Below are positions 47,400 through 59,853 of a stretch of DNA of 64,000 nt, piece after piece (position 1 is the first letter of the stretch; each line of letters begins with the position of its first letter). A program made the position numbers and the translations under genes. Source of the stretch: Hyaloscypha bicolor E (lineage: Eukaryota; Ascomycota; Leotiomycetes; Helotiales; Hyaloscyphaceae); the NCBI RefSeq assembly GCF_002865645.1, contig NW_020194517.1, positions 1,550,001 to 1,614,000 on the forward strand, in the 5' to 3' direction. The notes beneath the pieces were generated by a model that did no database searches, was not told the DNA's origin, and saw only the letters and a list, made by a program, of their open reading frames with translations.

Positions 47400-49315
47400 A
47401 TTGAGGGTCCTGAATATAATCGATTGAGTGATAAGACGAAATTCTCACTGAGAGTTGAAGATCTTCTCAATGTTCAACTGACGAAAGATAATATGGTTTT
47501 TGAGAGAGAACAGAACTTGCCAAGCCATATATGTATTTGAGAGCGCCGTCCCATCAATGGCGGAAGGGTTTATTCGGATTGCATCAGAATCTGTGATTTG
47601 ATATCCCTTCAAATGATGGGTTTCTACACGGAACGGTGATAAACTTAAAACCGAAGACAAGAGCAGTGCACAAACTGAGGGAGGAATTCCCAAGGACCGA
47701 CTTCCGATGAATGAAATGCTGCAATTGCTTGGTGTAGCGGGGGACGGTACGCAGAAGCTTGGAAGAGTGGGGTAAATCGGCTCATGTGGCAATCATGGCC
47801 CCATGTGGCAGACCGGATCTTCCCTTCTGAGGTCCATGATGACACAAAGTTCCCTGCTCGTTGCGTGCGAGCCACATGAACTTCAAGACTTCCGGGAGAC
47901 GCGAGCCACAGACCCGGTCAGTACGAGTGAGCTGGACGCCAATCGGTCTTATCTTGACAAAAGGAATTGACCTCCATAGACTTGGCAAGCCATCGACCGA
48001 AATATATACCCTTGAGCTCTTGATTTCTATCTCTATATCTGTCGTGGTTGATAGTCTGGGGTCGGGTAAGACAGACTGGAAATTGCGTGCAAATGGTCAA
48101 AATAAAGTTTTCACGTGACCCGTGGGGCAAGCTACGCGCCACTCCAACCTCTTGTCTTTTTCTATCTTTTCGGGAGTTGGGCCCCTCGACGGGAAGAAGC
48201 TCCAGAGGTTCTCAATGCCTTGCCCTGACATGCTCGACGGGGTTCTCGTCCACATCCACTCTGTTGGGTCATGCCTCGCACGTTCTCGTCCTGTCCCGGC
48301 ATGGACTTGCTCCTGGCTTCCTGGGTCCGCTTGAATTCGAACTGGGAACGGTTCACAGCTGCGGATGGTGCAATACGGAATCGAAACGCATATTGCTATC
48401 CAACCCCCGTATTTGGCTCTGCCATCATCCCAGCTTCCGGTGAAGGACGTGCTTTGAAAGGGAGGTCGCCAGCGGGGGTACTGCCGCTGCGCTGGTATCT
48501 GGTCTTCGAATTGGGCGGATGTTTCTTGAGTCCGACCAACAACCAGCCTCTCGGGCTGTCCTGGGATGGGAAGCTTTCTAGGTTGCTTTGTTGCGTATTC
48601 CCAGATTCTTATCGACATGATTGGAGGAAACAAGCAGATCAAGCAGCGGGAGCAGTCATTCCACACCTGGATCCCAGCTCTGAGCCATAACTCTTCAGCC
48701 ATAGTGACAATTTGGACAACGATTATGATTCTCTGATCCAATAAAATAGTCAATTGAAGTGGTCAATTGGAAACTGATAAGCCCATGCATAAAGTTGTGC
48801 ACCGGTCCCGCAAATGAAAGCACGTTTGGTTCATACTGGATGACGCGAAACGCTCGTCCAAAGTCGCGATGCCTTGGCTTGACATATGCCCACCCCTCTG
48901 TTCAAGGCTATGCGTTGGTTTTGGTAGATACTGTCGCCACCGACAGCATGGGTAAGTCACCTAGAACCTCCATGGGATTCATCTTATTCGTTCATGCACG
49001 TCCAGCACACATTCCAGCTGCTGGTCTGGCCGTGCCATGGCGCCTCCAGATCTGGCTGCTTTCCTCCAGCTAACTGTACTCCGGTTCATGTCACTTTGGA
49101 AAAGAAAACGACCCAGATTGATGAAATGCCAGCCATCTATCGCGTGCGGTCTTCATCCTACCCTGAAAGTGTTTCCGGGAGCCATGGGCGTGGGTCAATC
49201 AGGATTTCTTTTGTTTCCAAGTTTATAAGTATTCTGTATTCTCCCTGGTACCAGGTTTCTCCATCTCTACGATATTTATCCAGCCGATCGGGTCAGCCGA
49301 AGGTCGAACATCATC
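47400..49315. promoter_or_regulatory. Divergent intergenic region of TauD and MFS genes
   Basis: 1.9 kb between the divergent starts at 47399 (minus) and 49316 (plus), with a CACGTGAC octamer at 48112. Several open frames on both strands (up to 218 aa at 48097-48753 minus) have no recognised domain and no consistent frame preference. I treat them as chance. Confidence 0.4.
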
Positions 49316-51405
49316 ATGTCTACCGCCCTCGCAAAACAGGTTAATCTCAATCAACCTCTCGGAGGTGTTCTTGCTTCAGCGGAGTCATCCTCCAAGGGAT
49401 CATCTGATGATCTCGGCGAGAAGTCTGAGAAGAGCGCTGGCTACGTCAAAACGACCGAGGTTCCATCTGTGGCCGCACCCCTTGGTGTCCCGGCGGACGA
49501 GAAAAGATTCTGGTGGCAACGCAAGAAAACCTACGATCCGAATGCTATTGCAACTCAACCTTCAGTATTTGATGATCCCGACACGGCCAAAGAATATCAG
49601 CCCCCTTCGACATGGGAGAATCTGCATCGATTCGACCCATCTGCACGATGGACATGGGGAGAAGAACACAAACTGATCCGCAAAATTGACCTCAAGATCA
49701 TGGTACGAAGCCTCGTTTCTGCTTTTGCTTCTTTTGGACTCACATTTTATAGATCTGGGCTTGTGTCATGTTCATGGCGCTTGAGCTTGACCGCTCTAAT
49801 ATACAACAAGCAGTCACTGACAACTTCTTGAAAGAGTTGAAAATGAACACCAATGGTATGTCAAATCTACTGTTTGTCAAGCACAGCTTAAGGGTTTGCG
49901 CACTGATTGTCTGAAGATTTCAATCTTGGAAACACCGTCTTCAAGCTGTCGTTTTTGTGCGCTGAGCTGCCCTCTCAATTGGTGTCGAAGTGGATCGGGC
50001 CCGACAGATGGATCCCCGCTCAGTTGATACTCTGGTCAATTGTCGCCTCTTCTCAATTCTGGCTGAGCGGTCGCCAGAGCTTCTTGATCTGCAGATCGAT
50101 CCTGGGTATCCTTCAAGGTGGCTTCATTCCGGACGTACGTCTTCTCATGTCGACCAACTGAATTGTCCAACTAACAGAGTGTACTCTAGATTATTTTGTA
50201 TCTGTCCTACTTCTACAAACACCATGAGCTCTCAATCCGCCTTGGGTTCTTCTGGACCGCCATGTCTCTCTCCGATGTATTGGCGGCATTCTTGGCATAC
50301 GGACTACTACATCTGCGAGGCTTGCACCACCGATCTGGGTGGCGCTGGTTGTTCATGATTGAGGTGCGTTGTTCTCATCAAGCTGAACCAAACCTATGCT
50401 GACGATCTTCCCCAGGGTATTTTGACTCTCGTGATTGGAATTGCTTCTTTCATTCTCATGCCAGCGAGCCCTACTCAGACGGCAAGCAAGTTCAGAGGCA
50501 AAAAAGGCTGGTTTACTGCTCGGTAAGTCCAGTCCGTGCCTGTACCTCCTTCTTGATCTAACTCTCCTATAGTGAGGAAACAATTCTCGTCAACCGAGTC
50601 ATTCGAGAAGATCCCGAGAAGAGCAGCATGCACAACCGGCAACCCATCACGCCAAAACTCCTGTGGAAATCTATGTGTGACTACGACCTATGGCTCCTCT
50701 ACCTCATTGGGCTTACATTCCAAATTCCTGAGACCACACCAACCCAATACCTAACTCAGACTTTGAAAGGTCTTGGATTCGGAACTTTCAAGACCAACCT
50801 CCTCGTCATTCCATCCACCGTATTCCACATGATCACGATGCTGGCACTTACCTACGTGGCCGAGATCTGGGGCGAATTAACCTTGACATCCGCATTTGGT
50901 CAGATCTGGGCATTGCCATTCCTCATTTACATCTACCTAGTAGACATAACCAAGATCAACAAATGGAAAGCGTTCAGTATCATGAGCTTGCTTCTCAGTT
51001 ACCCATCTGGTAAGACTGCTTCCTCCCTCTTCGAACTTTTTTTGTCTGTAACAATACATAGCGCATCCAATTCAAGTCGCCTGGAACTCTCGCAATTCAA
51101 ATGCAGTCCGTTCTCGAACCGTCTCGGCAGCCTTGTACAACATGTTTGTCCAAGCTGGCGGTATAGTCGCATCAAATGTATACCGCGCCGACGATGCACC
51201 ACGCTACAAACGTGGTGATCGCGCTTTGGTCGCCATCTGTGTTGGGAATATCGGGCTTTATCTTGTGACCAAGACTTACTACGTTTGGAGAAACAACTCC
51301 AGGGATGCTAAATGGAACGCGATGACTGAGGATGAACGCGTCAATTACTTGGCTACGACGACTGATGAAGGCAACAAAAGGTTGGATTTCAGGTTCGCTC
51401 ATTAG
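49316..51405 (+). CDS. MFS transporter, allantoate permease (Dal5) type (589 aa)
   Basis: Seven exons: 49316-49702, 49753-49855, 49917-50134, 50190-50363, 50416-50522, 50573-51009, 51062-51405. An unusually long cytosolic N-terminus (about 125 residues) precedes the first membrane segment ([20 protein letters not shown]), whose LDRSN motif marks the anion:cation symporter family that includes Dal5, Tna1 and Seo1. Later segments such as [38 protein letters not shown] and [15 protein letters not shown] fit twelve membrane spans. Expected to be a proton-coupled importer of an organic anion, vitamin or sulfonate at the plasma membrane. Pairing with a TauD dioxygenase favours a sulfonate or related substrate, but this is inference. 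Confidence 0.88.
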
Positions 51406-51879
51406 ATCAAATGAGTCTACATGTCAAGACTTGTTGTGGTACAGGCCAAGGCAGGCCTAGCGGGTTTCCATTCTTTGATGACGGATTTGGAATTGACGAG
51501 ATCTAGCTTATGTGCTGAGATAATTTGGCAGAATACCTGAACAATACACTCTTTGGTAATTCTCTTCATGTCGGGAGTGCTGTTTTCTACTACGATTTAC
51601 CCCATTCTGAAAGTGTTGTTGTCACGTGAAAGCTACCTCGGCTGCGAAAGTACTAGCTTCTTCAACATCTTGCAACCTTCTCCTTCTCGTACATTGATCG
51701 ATGGAACAATCTAAACTTATGAGATTCAATCGTTGTACCTCTATTATATCCGTATAGAACAATGCCGAGGCATGCCTCCGAACACTATAGGCTAATCTTC
51801 GCCCCCCGCTTGCGGACTTGGCTAACTGATCTCAAACACATCATAGTAACCCTCTAAACGCCTTCTCATCGGAGGGGCC
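51406..51879. other. Intergenic
   Basis: Between the MFS gene and the dead regulator. A GTCACGTG octamer lies at 51621. No gene was seen. Confidence 0.5.
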
Positions 51880-53490
51880 GATGGCACTTCTCAGAGGCTG
51901 AGGTGGCCTAGTGTCACCTGTCGCCGCCGAAAAATCAAATGTAAGCAGCTTTGGACGGCAAAAATTACCAGTGGATCGATTTTGATATCACGCAGGCGAC
52001 GAAGCTGGGCCGGTCTGCCTGAATTGCCAAGAGCGCAGAGAGAATTCCAAAGGCCTGATAAGGATCCGGAATATGTCTTCCATAGTGCAGATCAACAACA
52101 GCAAAGTCAGTCATCCCTAATGTCCCTCGACTCTATTGCCCAATGCTCACGTCGACCAGGATCCTGGGGCGAGTCTCGAATAACTAAATCTGGGAACATC
52201 CAAGACATCAACAATGTTGCGGAAGCAGAATCCCTAGTATCCGCGTTCCCGAAAGTGGCACTAAAGAATCAAGTCATCGCAAGTCTGTTGCGCCATTATA
52301 TCGACTTCCTCGCTCCCTGGTATGATTTCAACGATTCACAAAGCTTGTTCGGTACCCTAGTTCCGTAATAAACCGTGCCAAATGCAATATTGTTCAAAGC
52401 TGTCATTGGCTTCTCAGCATGCCATGAATCCCGGATGTCGGGTCAATATAAAAGGGCTGGGTCACGTGTATTATACCGCATGTGTCGGAGACCTACTCGA
52501 GGTTTTAAATGATATTCATTCTAAAATATAGGAAGACTATCTGGCTGCTACATGTATTCTCCGATCTTATGAAATTTTGAATGGTAAGTTAATCAGTTCA
52601 TGTTTGGAGGGGTCTGATAGTTGCAGGTGCCACAAGGCAACAATTGCATTTACTCGGCGCATCCTCCTTTGCCTCAAGCGGACTTATCAATCTCAACCAG
52701 CGCGGACTATCTCAGTCTGGAACCTGGAATTGTCTCAGAGAAGAGGTAACGATGGCTCTCGAGCCTCGTCGGCCTGTTCGGATGGGTACGGGTTTCGAGC
52801 TTTGCCAGGCGAAAAAATGTCTGATAATATGTGGTCGAACTACATCAGCTACATTCTTGCCAAAGTCATTAACTTCTGTTTCGATTGCGCGGGCGGTACA
52901 AACTTGGAGTAGAGAAGTTTAGCTTGGCAGGATTTGGATGAGGAAATTTCAGCGTGGCGCTCGAATCGACCTCAGAGCTTCGACAGCTTTTCCACTGCAT
53001 CGAGATCCGGGAATGCGTTCGTATCACTCTGGTTGTTCTCACCATGGCACGGCAATCTCAATATGAATTAAGTTCCGAGTATCTATGCTGATTATTAATA
53101 ATACGAGCAGTGGCCGGAGAACAACATTTATCTGTGGCAGCGATATTGCTTGAGCTGTCAAAGCCTCAGCAGGACACATCTCAATTCGGTATACACGGTC
53201 TTGAAGAAAAATCGGGCAGCTATGGAAGGCTACATATTGAAGATCTGCGGATTGGCCTTCACAAATGACAATGTTTCGGCACGGGTGAACGCCTTCGGTC
53301 CTCTAGCCTTCTGTAAGTCTTCCTGCATGATCTTGATTGGTTCAAACATTGACGCGAAGCAGGTGGCCGATACATAACTCTACATCATCAACGTGAAGCT
53401 CTTGTTAACATGCTGCAAGATGTCAGTTTCCCGACAGGATGGCCAGTACAGCCGATTATTGAAGACTTGAACGACAGCGGGTAAGTGAGG
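51880..53490 (+). pseudogene. Zn2Cys6 fungal transcription factor, degenerate
   Basis: The zinc-cluster start TCRRRKIKC (about 51912) is followed by a GTAAGC donor and, after the intron, CDEAGPVCLNCQ. The frame then shifts to DPEYVFHSADQQQQ. The regulatory middle domain follows: RHYIDFLAPWYDF, stops TAA TAA at 52366-52371, AILFKAVIGFSACHES, another stop at about 52529 inside DIHSKI-EDYLAATCILRSYE, then LHLLGASSFASSGLINL, WNCLREEVTMALEPRRPVRM, EEISAWRSNRPQSFDSF and GWPVQPIIEDLNDSG. Several stops and frameshifts abolish it. As neighbour of the MFS and dioxygenase genes it was probably their pathway regulator. Confidence 0.82.
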
Positions 53491-53554
53491 GACGACTCTT
53501 GGAGTGAGTTAAACTCAAAATAACTCTTATTCCTTACAAAGCTAAGACAATCCT

Positions 53555-54694
53555 TCAGAACTCAATGTCAAGCCGATCTTGCTGATCAAAATCATACGCA
53601 TTCCCAAATTTCCCCTCCAAATACGACTCCTCAACATCTTTCTCTGGCACATACCTCCCCTGAACCACTAAGTCCCTCCCCCACCTCTCAACATCCCCCC
53701 TCAACTCCTCCGAGAAATTAACCTCCATCGAATTCCTATCTTCGTTAGCCTCTTTCCCCCTCTCTCAACACTGTCCCCAACTTGGAATTCTACTCACCTA
53801 TACCAACCCGCAAAATGTATCATCGCAAGCATAACCCTCACCTCACCCATCTCGCCCCAATTCGGCTGCCCACTATGCCAAAGCCTCAAATCCCTCACAA
53901 CCAAACTCCCCTTTCTCACAACTGGCTGCGCTGGACCGCGCACCTTCCTCCTCTCCTCCATCCACGCCTCCTTTATCCTACCGCTCGCACGCTCACCGTG
54001 TTCTCCTTCCTGTGCTTCTTTCCCGAATTGGTGGGTTCCGAGCCAGAGCTCGGTACTCCCGTTCTCGGGTGTTATATCGATGAGTGGGATGTTGATCACC
54101 ATTGCGAAGGGAGAGGAAGGGTGCTGGAAATCAGCGTCGGAATGTGTGTGTTGTGCTTTTGGCTCAATGCCGGGGGAGGGAGGGAGTGCGCTATTCCCTG
54201 AAATAAAACTCAATCGTGGCCGCGGACCAACAATTGACGACGTGACCTGAGTCGCAAGGGGGTTGAAGAAGATCTCCCGATCGAAGAATTTCTTGGTCAG
54301 AGGTGGATCTTGCTGGATGTTGCTTTCACCCAATCAGTTTGCTGGGGGGAAGGAGGCGAATTGGGGACGGACCCTTTGTTATAATTATACGGACTCTCAT
54401 CCCCTTTCGCCTGCAACACCTCCGCATCGTCGACCATCTTCTGATTCAAGAGATCGAGTTTCTCATGCGAGATGGCATTCTCGAGGACCACGAGACCGTC
54501 GTGATGCAGAGCTCGGTTCGCGAGCTCGAGGTTCTTCCATGTTAGACTTCCTTGGGCTTCTCTTCTGGTGAGACAGTGACGATTTTTGGGAGGGAGGGAA
54601 GTTGACTGCCTCTTCCAACCGATGTTGAGAATCCTCGGACAAAGGAGGTGGAGAGGAGTTTTGATGTGGAGGTCGGGAGAAGGGTCTTCAACAT
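53555..54694 (-). CDS. Phytanoyl-CoA-dioxygenase-like Fe(II)/2-oxoglutarate enzyme, N-terminal frameshift
   Basis: Exons 54694(?)-54373, 54322-53798 and 53735-53555. The body is intact: LELANRALHHDGLVVLENA, the metal motif HTHSDADFQHPSSPFA (H-x-D), NIPLIDITPENGSTELWLGTH, the distal His in LRLWHSGQPNWGEMGEVRVM with its Arg, and the C-terminus ending DRLDIEF. The natural start seems to be ATG 54694 (MLKTLLPTSTSKLLS, a mitochondrial- or signal-like leader). That frame ends at TAA after EEKPKEV, one base out of register with the catalytic frame, and no intron can repair it. Either a recent frameshift or a base-call error. PhyH-type enzymes hydroxylate CoA esters or secondary metabolites. Confidence 0.7.
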
Positions 54695-55343
54695 TTTTTG
54701 GTGATGTAGAGAAGATCTGCTTGTTTTTGAAAAAGAAGGAAATTTTGAGGTTCAGATGAGGTTGCAGAGGGTTGTTATATACCCGAAATCCGGCCTTTGC
54801 ATCTAAAAGGGGACATCCAATGAAGGGAGCGCCCAAACGCCTCTCGGCTACCTCGCCTACACTAGACTGTTCGGGAAAGGGGAGGGGTCGATCTCCCCGC
54901 TATCAAGTGAGTTCATTACCTCAACGTCAGAGTTTCATATCGTGGAATCCCATTATCCTGTGATTATCACATTGGTCTCCGGAAGAGAACGCAACTTGGG
55001 AAGGAGGGGCTCGGGGGGTAAAACTTTAACCCCGCGACAAAGCGGATTACCCCGCACTTCCTGAGAATGCAAGGAACAACATCTTATTTTTCCTGTTGGC
55101 AGAAATTGTGAATAAAAAACGAACTGCGGCATTCAAGTTTGAGGATGTCTAGGAGAGCCTGGAGTTTGATTTTGTGCGAAAAATTCATTAAGAGTACTCG
55201 ATTCGAGAGACTCCATTTTGCAAAGCAACAATCTCGTTCACATGGGCCTCTAAACAACAAGCAACAGATCAGTAAATGAAGCATCCCAAAGCAATTCGAT
55301 GTAACTTACCAGCAAGTCTCCACTTTCGCTTCACGATCCGAAG
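54695..55343. other. Intergenic, no gene seen
   Basis: 650 bp between the PhyH start and the 3' end of the calpain pseudogene. A short minus-strand frame at 55084-55284 has no recognised domain. Confidence 0.45.
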
Positions 55344-57690
55344 TTACTTGTTCTCGAGATGCTTCTTGCGCTTCTTGTCCTTCGTCAATTTTTCCCAACT
55401 CGAGTCTTGAATTTGCTCAATTTCCTTCGCTCAGCTCTCTTTTTTGCTGCATTTTCCTCGAATTCTGCTTCATCGCGAACCTTGCCGTGTGCTATACTAG
55501 GATTTAATGCTACCTGCAGCAACTTAGCTCGACACGTTTGCACGTTCGCGCGGACCACTTCTTGAGCAAAGTGAAGGGGATAGTGCCGATTTGCTTCAAT
55601 TTTTAGGAAGACATGATACTCTCCAGCTCCCAAGCCAAGTCTGCGGACGTGGATCGCATTATGCAAACGGTTTATTGGCAGCTGACAATATAGTTCGCAT
55701 CGCTGGTTTTCTACACCGAGAAAGAGGGTCCAAGCAATATATTCCTTCAAGCCCTTCGAAATATCGCGTGTCAAGCTTATCCTTGTTAGTCAAGCCACAC
55801 GGGAATGGATTTCCAACTCACTTACGAAAGGATGAGGGCAACAGGTGAAGTCTTCTCCACGGTAAGAGTAAACTTCGTTTTGTGGTATTCTTCAACGAAA
55901 GAAACATTCAACAAAATCCACTTTTGTGTAGCTTCCCACTCGCAGGTGAGCAGGCGTACACATTGCACGAGCCTGAACTTTTATAGGAAGAACTCATATT
56001 ACATCCAGAACTCTCCATCTCGGTGGCCGAGATTTTCCATACCTTCCGAGGTATTCAATGAAATAGGACAGCCAAATTGACCAAAGTCGGAAGAACCAAG
56101 ACCGCGGAGCTGCCTCGGCTCCCCGGACAGAAGGAGAAGAGGAGTCATGATGTTCCCAGGAACAGCATTCATGGAAAGGATGTCAAATTGATATGAAAAT
56201 GGGGTTACCTGAGGTCCATCTTTGCTCCCATCACCTAGAATTGGCTAGAGGGTAGGAGAATCATAAAGCTGGCTCAAAACTTACCCTACGGCCCCTGCCA
56301 TTCGTATTCACCCCATGGATTCCTCAGGAGTATGAATTTGTGCCCCCAGATTTCTACAGCTCAGTGGATAGAATATGTATGGCGGGTAATGAAACCTAGG
56401 GTAAATCGCATCAAACACGGATGCACAAGTGAGTAGAAAATCTGTATTGACTTTAAGCAATCGATCGTTCCAGAAAAAGTTTTTGTCGAAGATGTCTGTC
56501 AAGAAACGCTCCGTTGCAACGGCCCCAGTGAGATCCTCGATTCCCCCATCTGGCCACCCTGAGTAGAAGCAAAGTCCTAACCAGCCGTCAGCACTCCACC
56601 AAAACGTAAGTCTTTGGAATGCTCACCCCATGTACCTTAGCATGCGCCTTTTCTAACAAGGAAAACCATGTCTCATTTGGGTCTTCGCAATGGGCCTGCA
56701 AGATCGAGGAGTCAGCATTGCCTGTAAAGGAAAAGATGGCTTGTCGCCGAATGGTCCATTCCAAGAACAAGTCTGCAGAGGTAACCCAGTATGATATATG
56801 ATTCAAAGTGTGATTTGTGGTCCGCGAATATGCTTATGAAATAGAGGGCCTCTGAAGTGCACTACTAAGATTAACATTGCACATGTTCGTGAAGGATTCA
56901 AGAAGTACCTGATACATCTTGCGGTAGTTTTCCTCCTCCGTGATCTGCCGCTGTTTGTTACGCTCCGGGTTCCCAGGTACACGGCTTTTTCTCCAATCGA
57001 AACCTGGGTGTTTCAAATACAATTAATTTATCGTCGATAACTTCTGGTCTCCACTCACCATCGCGAAAGAAGACAAATCCATAGACCCCAATTTCCTCAT
57101 CTCTGGCAATACGGACTTCCTCAATCAAGTTAGGCTTGTTGCCTAAAGCGCCAAGAGCTTCCACGAGCCAGCAATCTCCAATTCGGCCTTGACGAATATC
57201 GTTAGGTGTAGGGCCATTGACATAGAATTTCGGATCATCGAATATATTACCGACTCTCTTGACTGATTTTGGCTTGAACTTGCTTGGGTCGTCTTCTATG
57301 GAAGTGAGACTATCTAGGCAATATCTCCGACCGAGTTTGAAGTCGAATTCGATATCGAAATCTGGGTCTGAATATTTGCAGTTGAGTCGTCGGCACTCGT
57401 AAATTATTCCTTCGACCTTGGCTTTGCATACAGCACAGCATCTTCATATGATGCCAATGCGTTCTCTTCCCTTATAATGTCTCTCGGAGGCTTGTTGCCT
57501 GCCTCTCGGGTGTACACGCCCTTCGGTAAGATCGCCAAAACTACAAAAGATATTTCGTTAGTCCATGCCTGAATGACAGGCAGCAACATTACTTTACCTT
57601 TCCCTGGATGCTTCGTTTGGACCCTAGCCCAAAAACTTGTCAAGTGCTTCCTGTTTCCTGGGCTCTTGTTTTTTTGCAAATAATATCAGG
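55344..57690 (-). pseudogene. Calpain-family cysteine protease, degenerate
   Basis: The order of a calpain is clear on the minus strand: CKAKVEGIIYECRRLN, FDIEFDFKLGRRYCLDSL, the catalytic-Cys motif RIGDCWLVEALGALGNKP (about 57190-57130), VYGFVFFRDGEW, TEEENYRKMYQ, DPNETWFSLLEKAHAKVHG, GGIEDLTGAVATERF, DIFDKNFFWNDRLLKVN, the His motif as HTYSI followed by TGA, and the Asn motif LLRNPWGEYEWQGP. Then come domain-III-like pieces and a Lys-rich tail (KDKKRKKHLENK, stop at 55346-55344). Damage: frameshifts near 57430, 57035, 56560 and 55375, a splice donor reading ATAAGC in place of GTAAGC after ALYF, and a stop next to the catalytic His. Not functional. The N-terminal boundary is uncertain. Confidence 0.82.
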
Positions 57691-58491
57691 CTTGCATTCA
57701 TCTGGATCACCCTCTGACCGGTGGGGTGTATCATTTCGGAATCCATTACAATTAGATTCGACGTTGTAAGGACAGCGTGCCGGTTGAATGCGTCGGTGGT
57801 CTAGTAATCAGTAGAATATGGAAAGCCCAGCAGAGAACAATTTCTCTGCGGTGCAAAACTTGAAAAGACAAAACGAAATGTCGCCGAACACAAGGAGAAT
57901 CCTGCTGGATTCAAGAGAAAAGACAACGAGATACCATCTTGATAGAGCGGGAGGGATCGTAAACCCCTATGATTCTTACCGCATACGGACACCAGCATTA
58001 ACCGTTTTCGTCGACGAAGACACCGATGCCTCCAGTTCACTGAAATAGCCGGTAGTGTATGCCATACTTCGAGGTTCGGAAAGAGGCTGGTCGTTGGATG
58101 TGACTGCATTCGGCGATAAATTGCTTCGCAGCTCGCAATTGGCGTTTGCAGATGGGCAGAAAACCCGTCGAGACTCGATACTCGTCCGAGCTCAACATCC
58201 CACCTGGCTTTGGAAGGTCCGCGGTGGTTGAGGGATCATTGACGCGACAAGAAGAAGTGGGATGAAAGTCGGGTTGAAGTCGTGCGGATGTGCCTTCCCA
58301 ACAGGGTTAGCGCCTTTAACCTTTACTTTCCGCGCTACCGGACTTGGTGGACCGTAGCTAATCGGCTCTCGTCTGAACTCTGACCACGAGATATCAACAA
58401 AAGTAGGTAAAGGAAACCTCCTGAAATTTATTATAGATACTCGGCCTTCCCCCCATTTCTCCTGCACTTCCGAGCCACTCACATTCTTGTT
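57691..58491. other. Intergenic, may include relic of the calpain 5' end
   Basis: 800 bp between the calpain pseudogene and the arginase-family gene, which are divergent. Short minus-strand frames may be remains of the calpain N-terminus. Nothing is firmly recognised. Confidence 0.35.
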
Positions 58492-59853
58492 ATGATCATG
58501 ATTTCCTTTCTTATCCTCGTTGTGTTTGTCTACTCCGTATGCGCGTCCAAGCACTCGCAGAAATTTCTCGATAATCATGATAGGCCTTCAAATTTCATAC
58601 AATCTTCGATCTACGGGAAGAATCTTGAACAAAACTCCTTGCCCGATCCTGTTACTCTGCCACCGTCATATCAAAGCCGAGATTTTGATCAAGAAGATGC
58701 TTTCGGCGGAATCGGCACATTCGCCCATCTCCCATTCACAGAATGTACCAATTCAGCGAACAGTGGCACTTTCGATATAGGCATCGTTGGTCATCCCTTT
58801 GACCTGGGAGTATCCTATCGACCGGGAGCAAGATTTGGGCCAAATGGAGCCAGGCAAGGTGCTCGGAGACTCTCGTCAGTCGGAGGATTGGAGTACGTCA
58901 CGTGATACAATCGATCGATGGGATAACGCTGAATTTGAACAGTATAGATCATGGAGTTAATCCCTTTCGAAATTGGGCTACAGTGACAGACTGTGGTGAT
59001 ATCAGCAACACGCCATTTGATAAGTTGGTTGCCATTCAAGAGTTGGAACATGGTATGAAGACGATCAATTCGATGACGCCGAAGAATGTCTCTGCTGCAG
59101 ACGCTGTGAGACTCATTACAATTGGTGGTGATCATACAATCAGTGAGTATGCTTTGAAACCCATCTATTTATTGCTAAATCCATGCGCAGCTTTGCCAAT
59201 CCTACGAGCTCTGCATTCAACATGGGGAAGAGTCGCTGTCCTTCATTTTGACAGCCATCTCGATACCTGGGATCCAAAACAACTGGGAGGTGGACTGACA
59301 AAACATTCCGAAGTCAATCATGGAACAATGCTTCACATTGCACACGAAGAAGGCTTGCTGTCAAACCACAGCAACATGCATCTCGGATCCCGATGTGCAT
59401 TATTTGATGAGCACTACGACATCGACAACGATATTCGATGCGGGTTTAGTATTATACGAGCCCGAGAACTGGACAAAATTGGTGTTGACAAAGTTGTGAA
59501 AAAGGTTTTGGATACTGTGGGTGACGAGTATGTTTACTTGAGCGTCGACATCGACGTGTTGGATCCCGCATTTGCTCCAGCTACGGGAACGATCGAGCCT
59601 GGTGGCTGGACGACAAGAGAAGTGAATCCCTCTCCCGGCTATGAAAAGAGCAACACTGACCGAAGTTTTACAGTTGCTGGCAATAATCAACGGATTATCG
59701 GAAGCTGGCCTGAAAATCATTGGATCCGACGTTGTCGAGTTCACACCAGTATACGATAACGCTGCTGAGACGACAGGAATCGTAGTCAGTCAGATCATCT
59801 ACGAGATTTTGCAATGGATGGTAAAAGTTCCCGTCAAGACACCAAAAGCATAG
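58492..59853 (+). CDS. Agmatinase/arginase-family ureohydrolase with signal peptide (403 aa)
   Basis: Four exons: 58492-58892, 58943-59142, 59191-59621, 59674-59853. The N-terminus MIMISFLILVVFVYSVCA is a signal peptide, so the enzyme probably enters the secretory pathway. The ureohydrolase core has all manganese-ligand motifs: GGDHTI (195-200), HFDSHLD (219-225) and SVDIDVLDPAFAPATGTIEPGG (from 318), plus GVSYRPGARFGPNGARQGAR near the start. The first intron carries a GTCACGTG octamer. Expected to hydrolyse agmatine or a related guanidino compound to urea and an amine. The substrate is not certain from sequence. The second intron is 48 nt and in frame, so a retained-intron protein would still be open, but splicing restores the conserved TLPILRALHSTWG. 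Confidence 0.9.

Noticed and set aside
48097..48753. 218-aa minus-strand frame in the TauD/MFS divergent region
   Set aside because: Frames of similar length exist on the plus strand over the same DNA. No domain, no splice pattern, odd composition.
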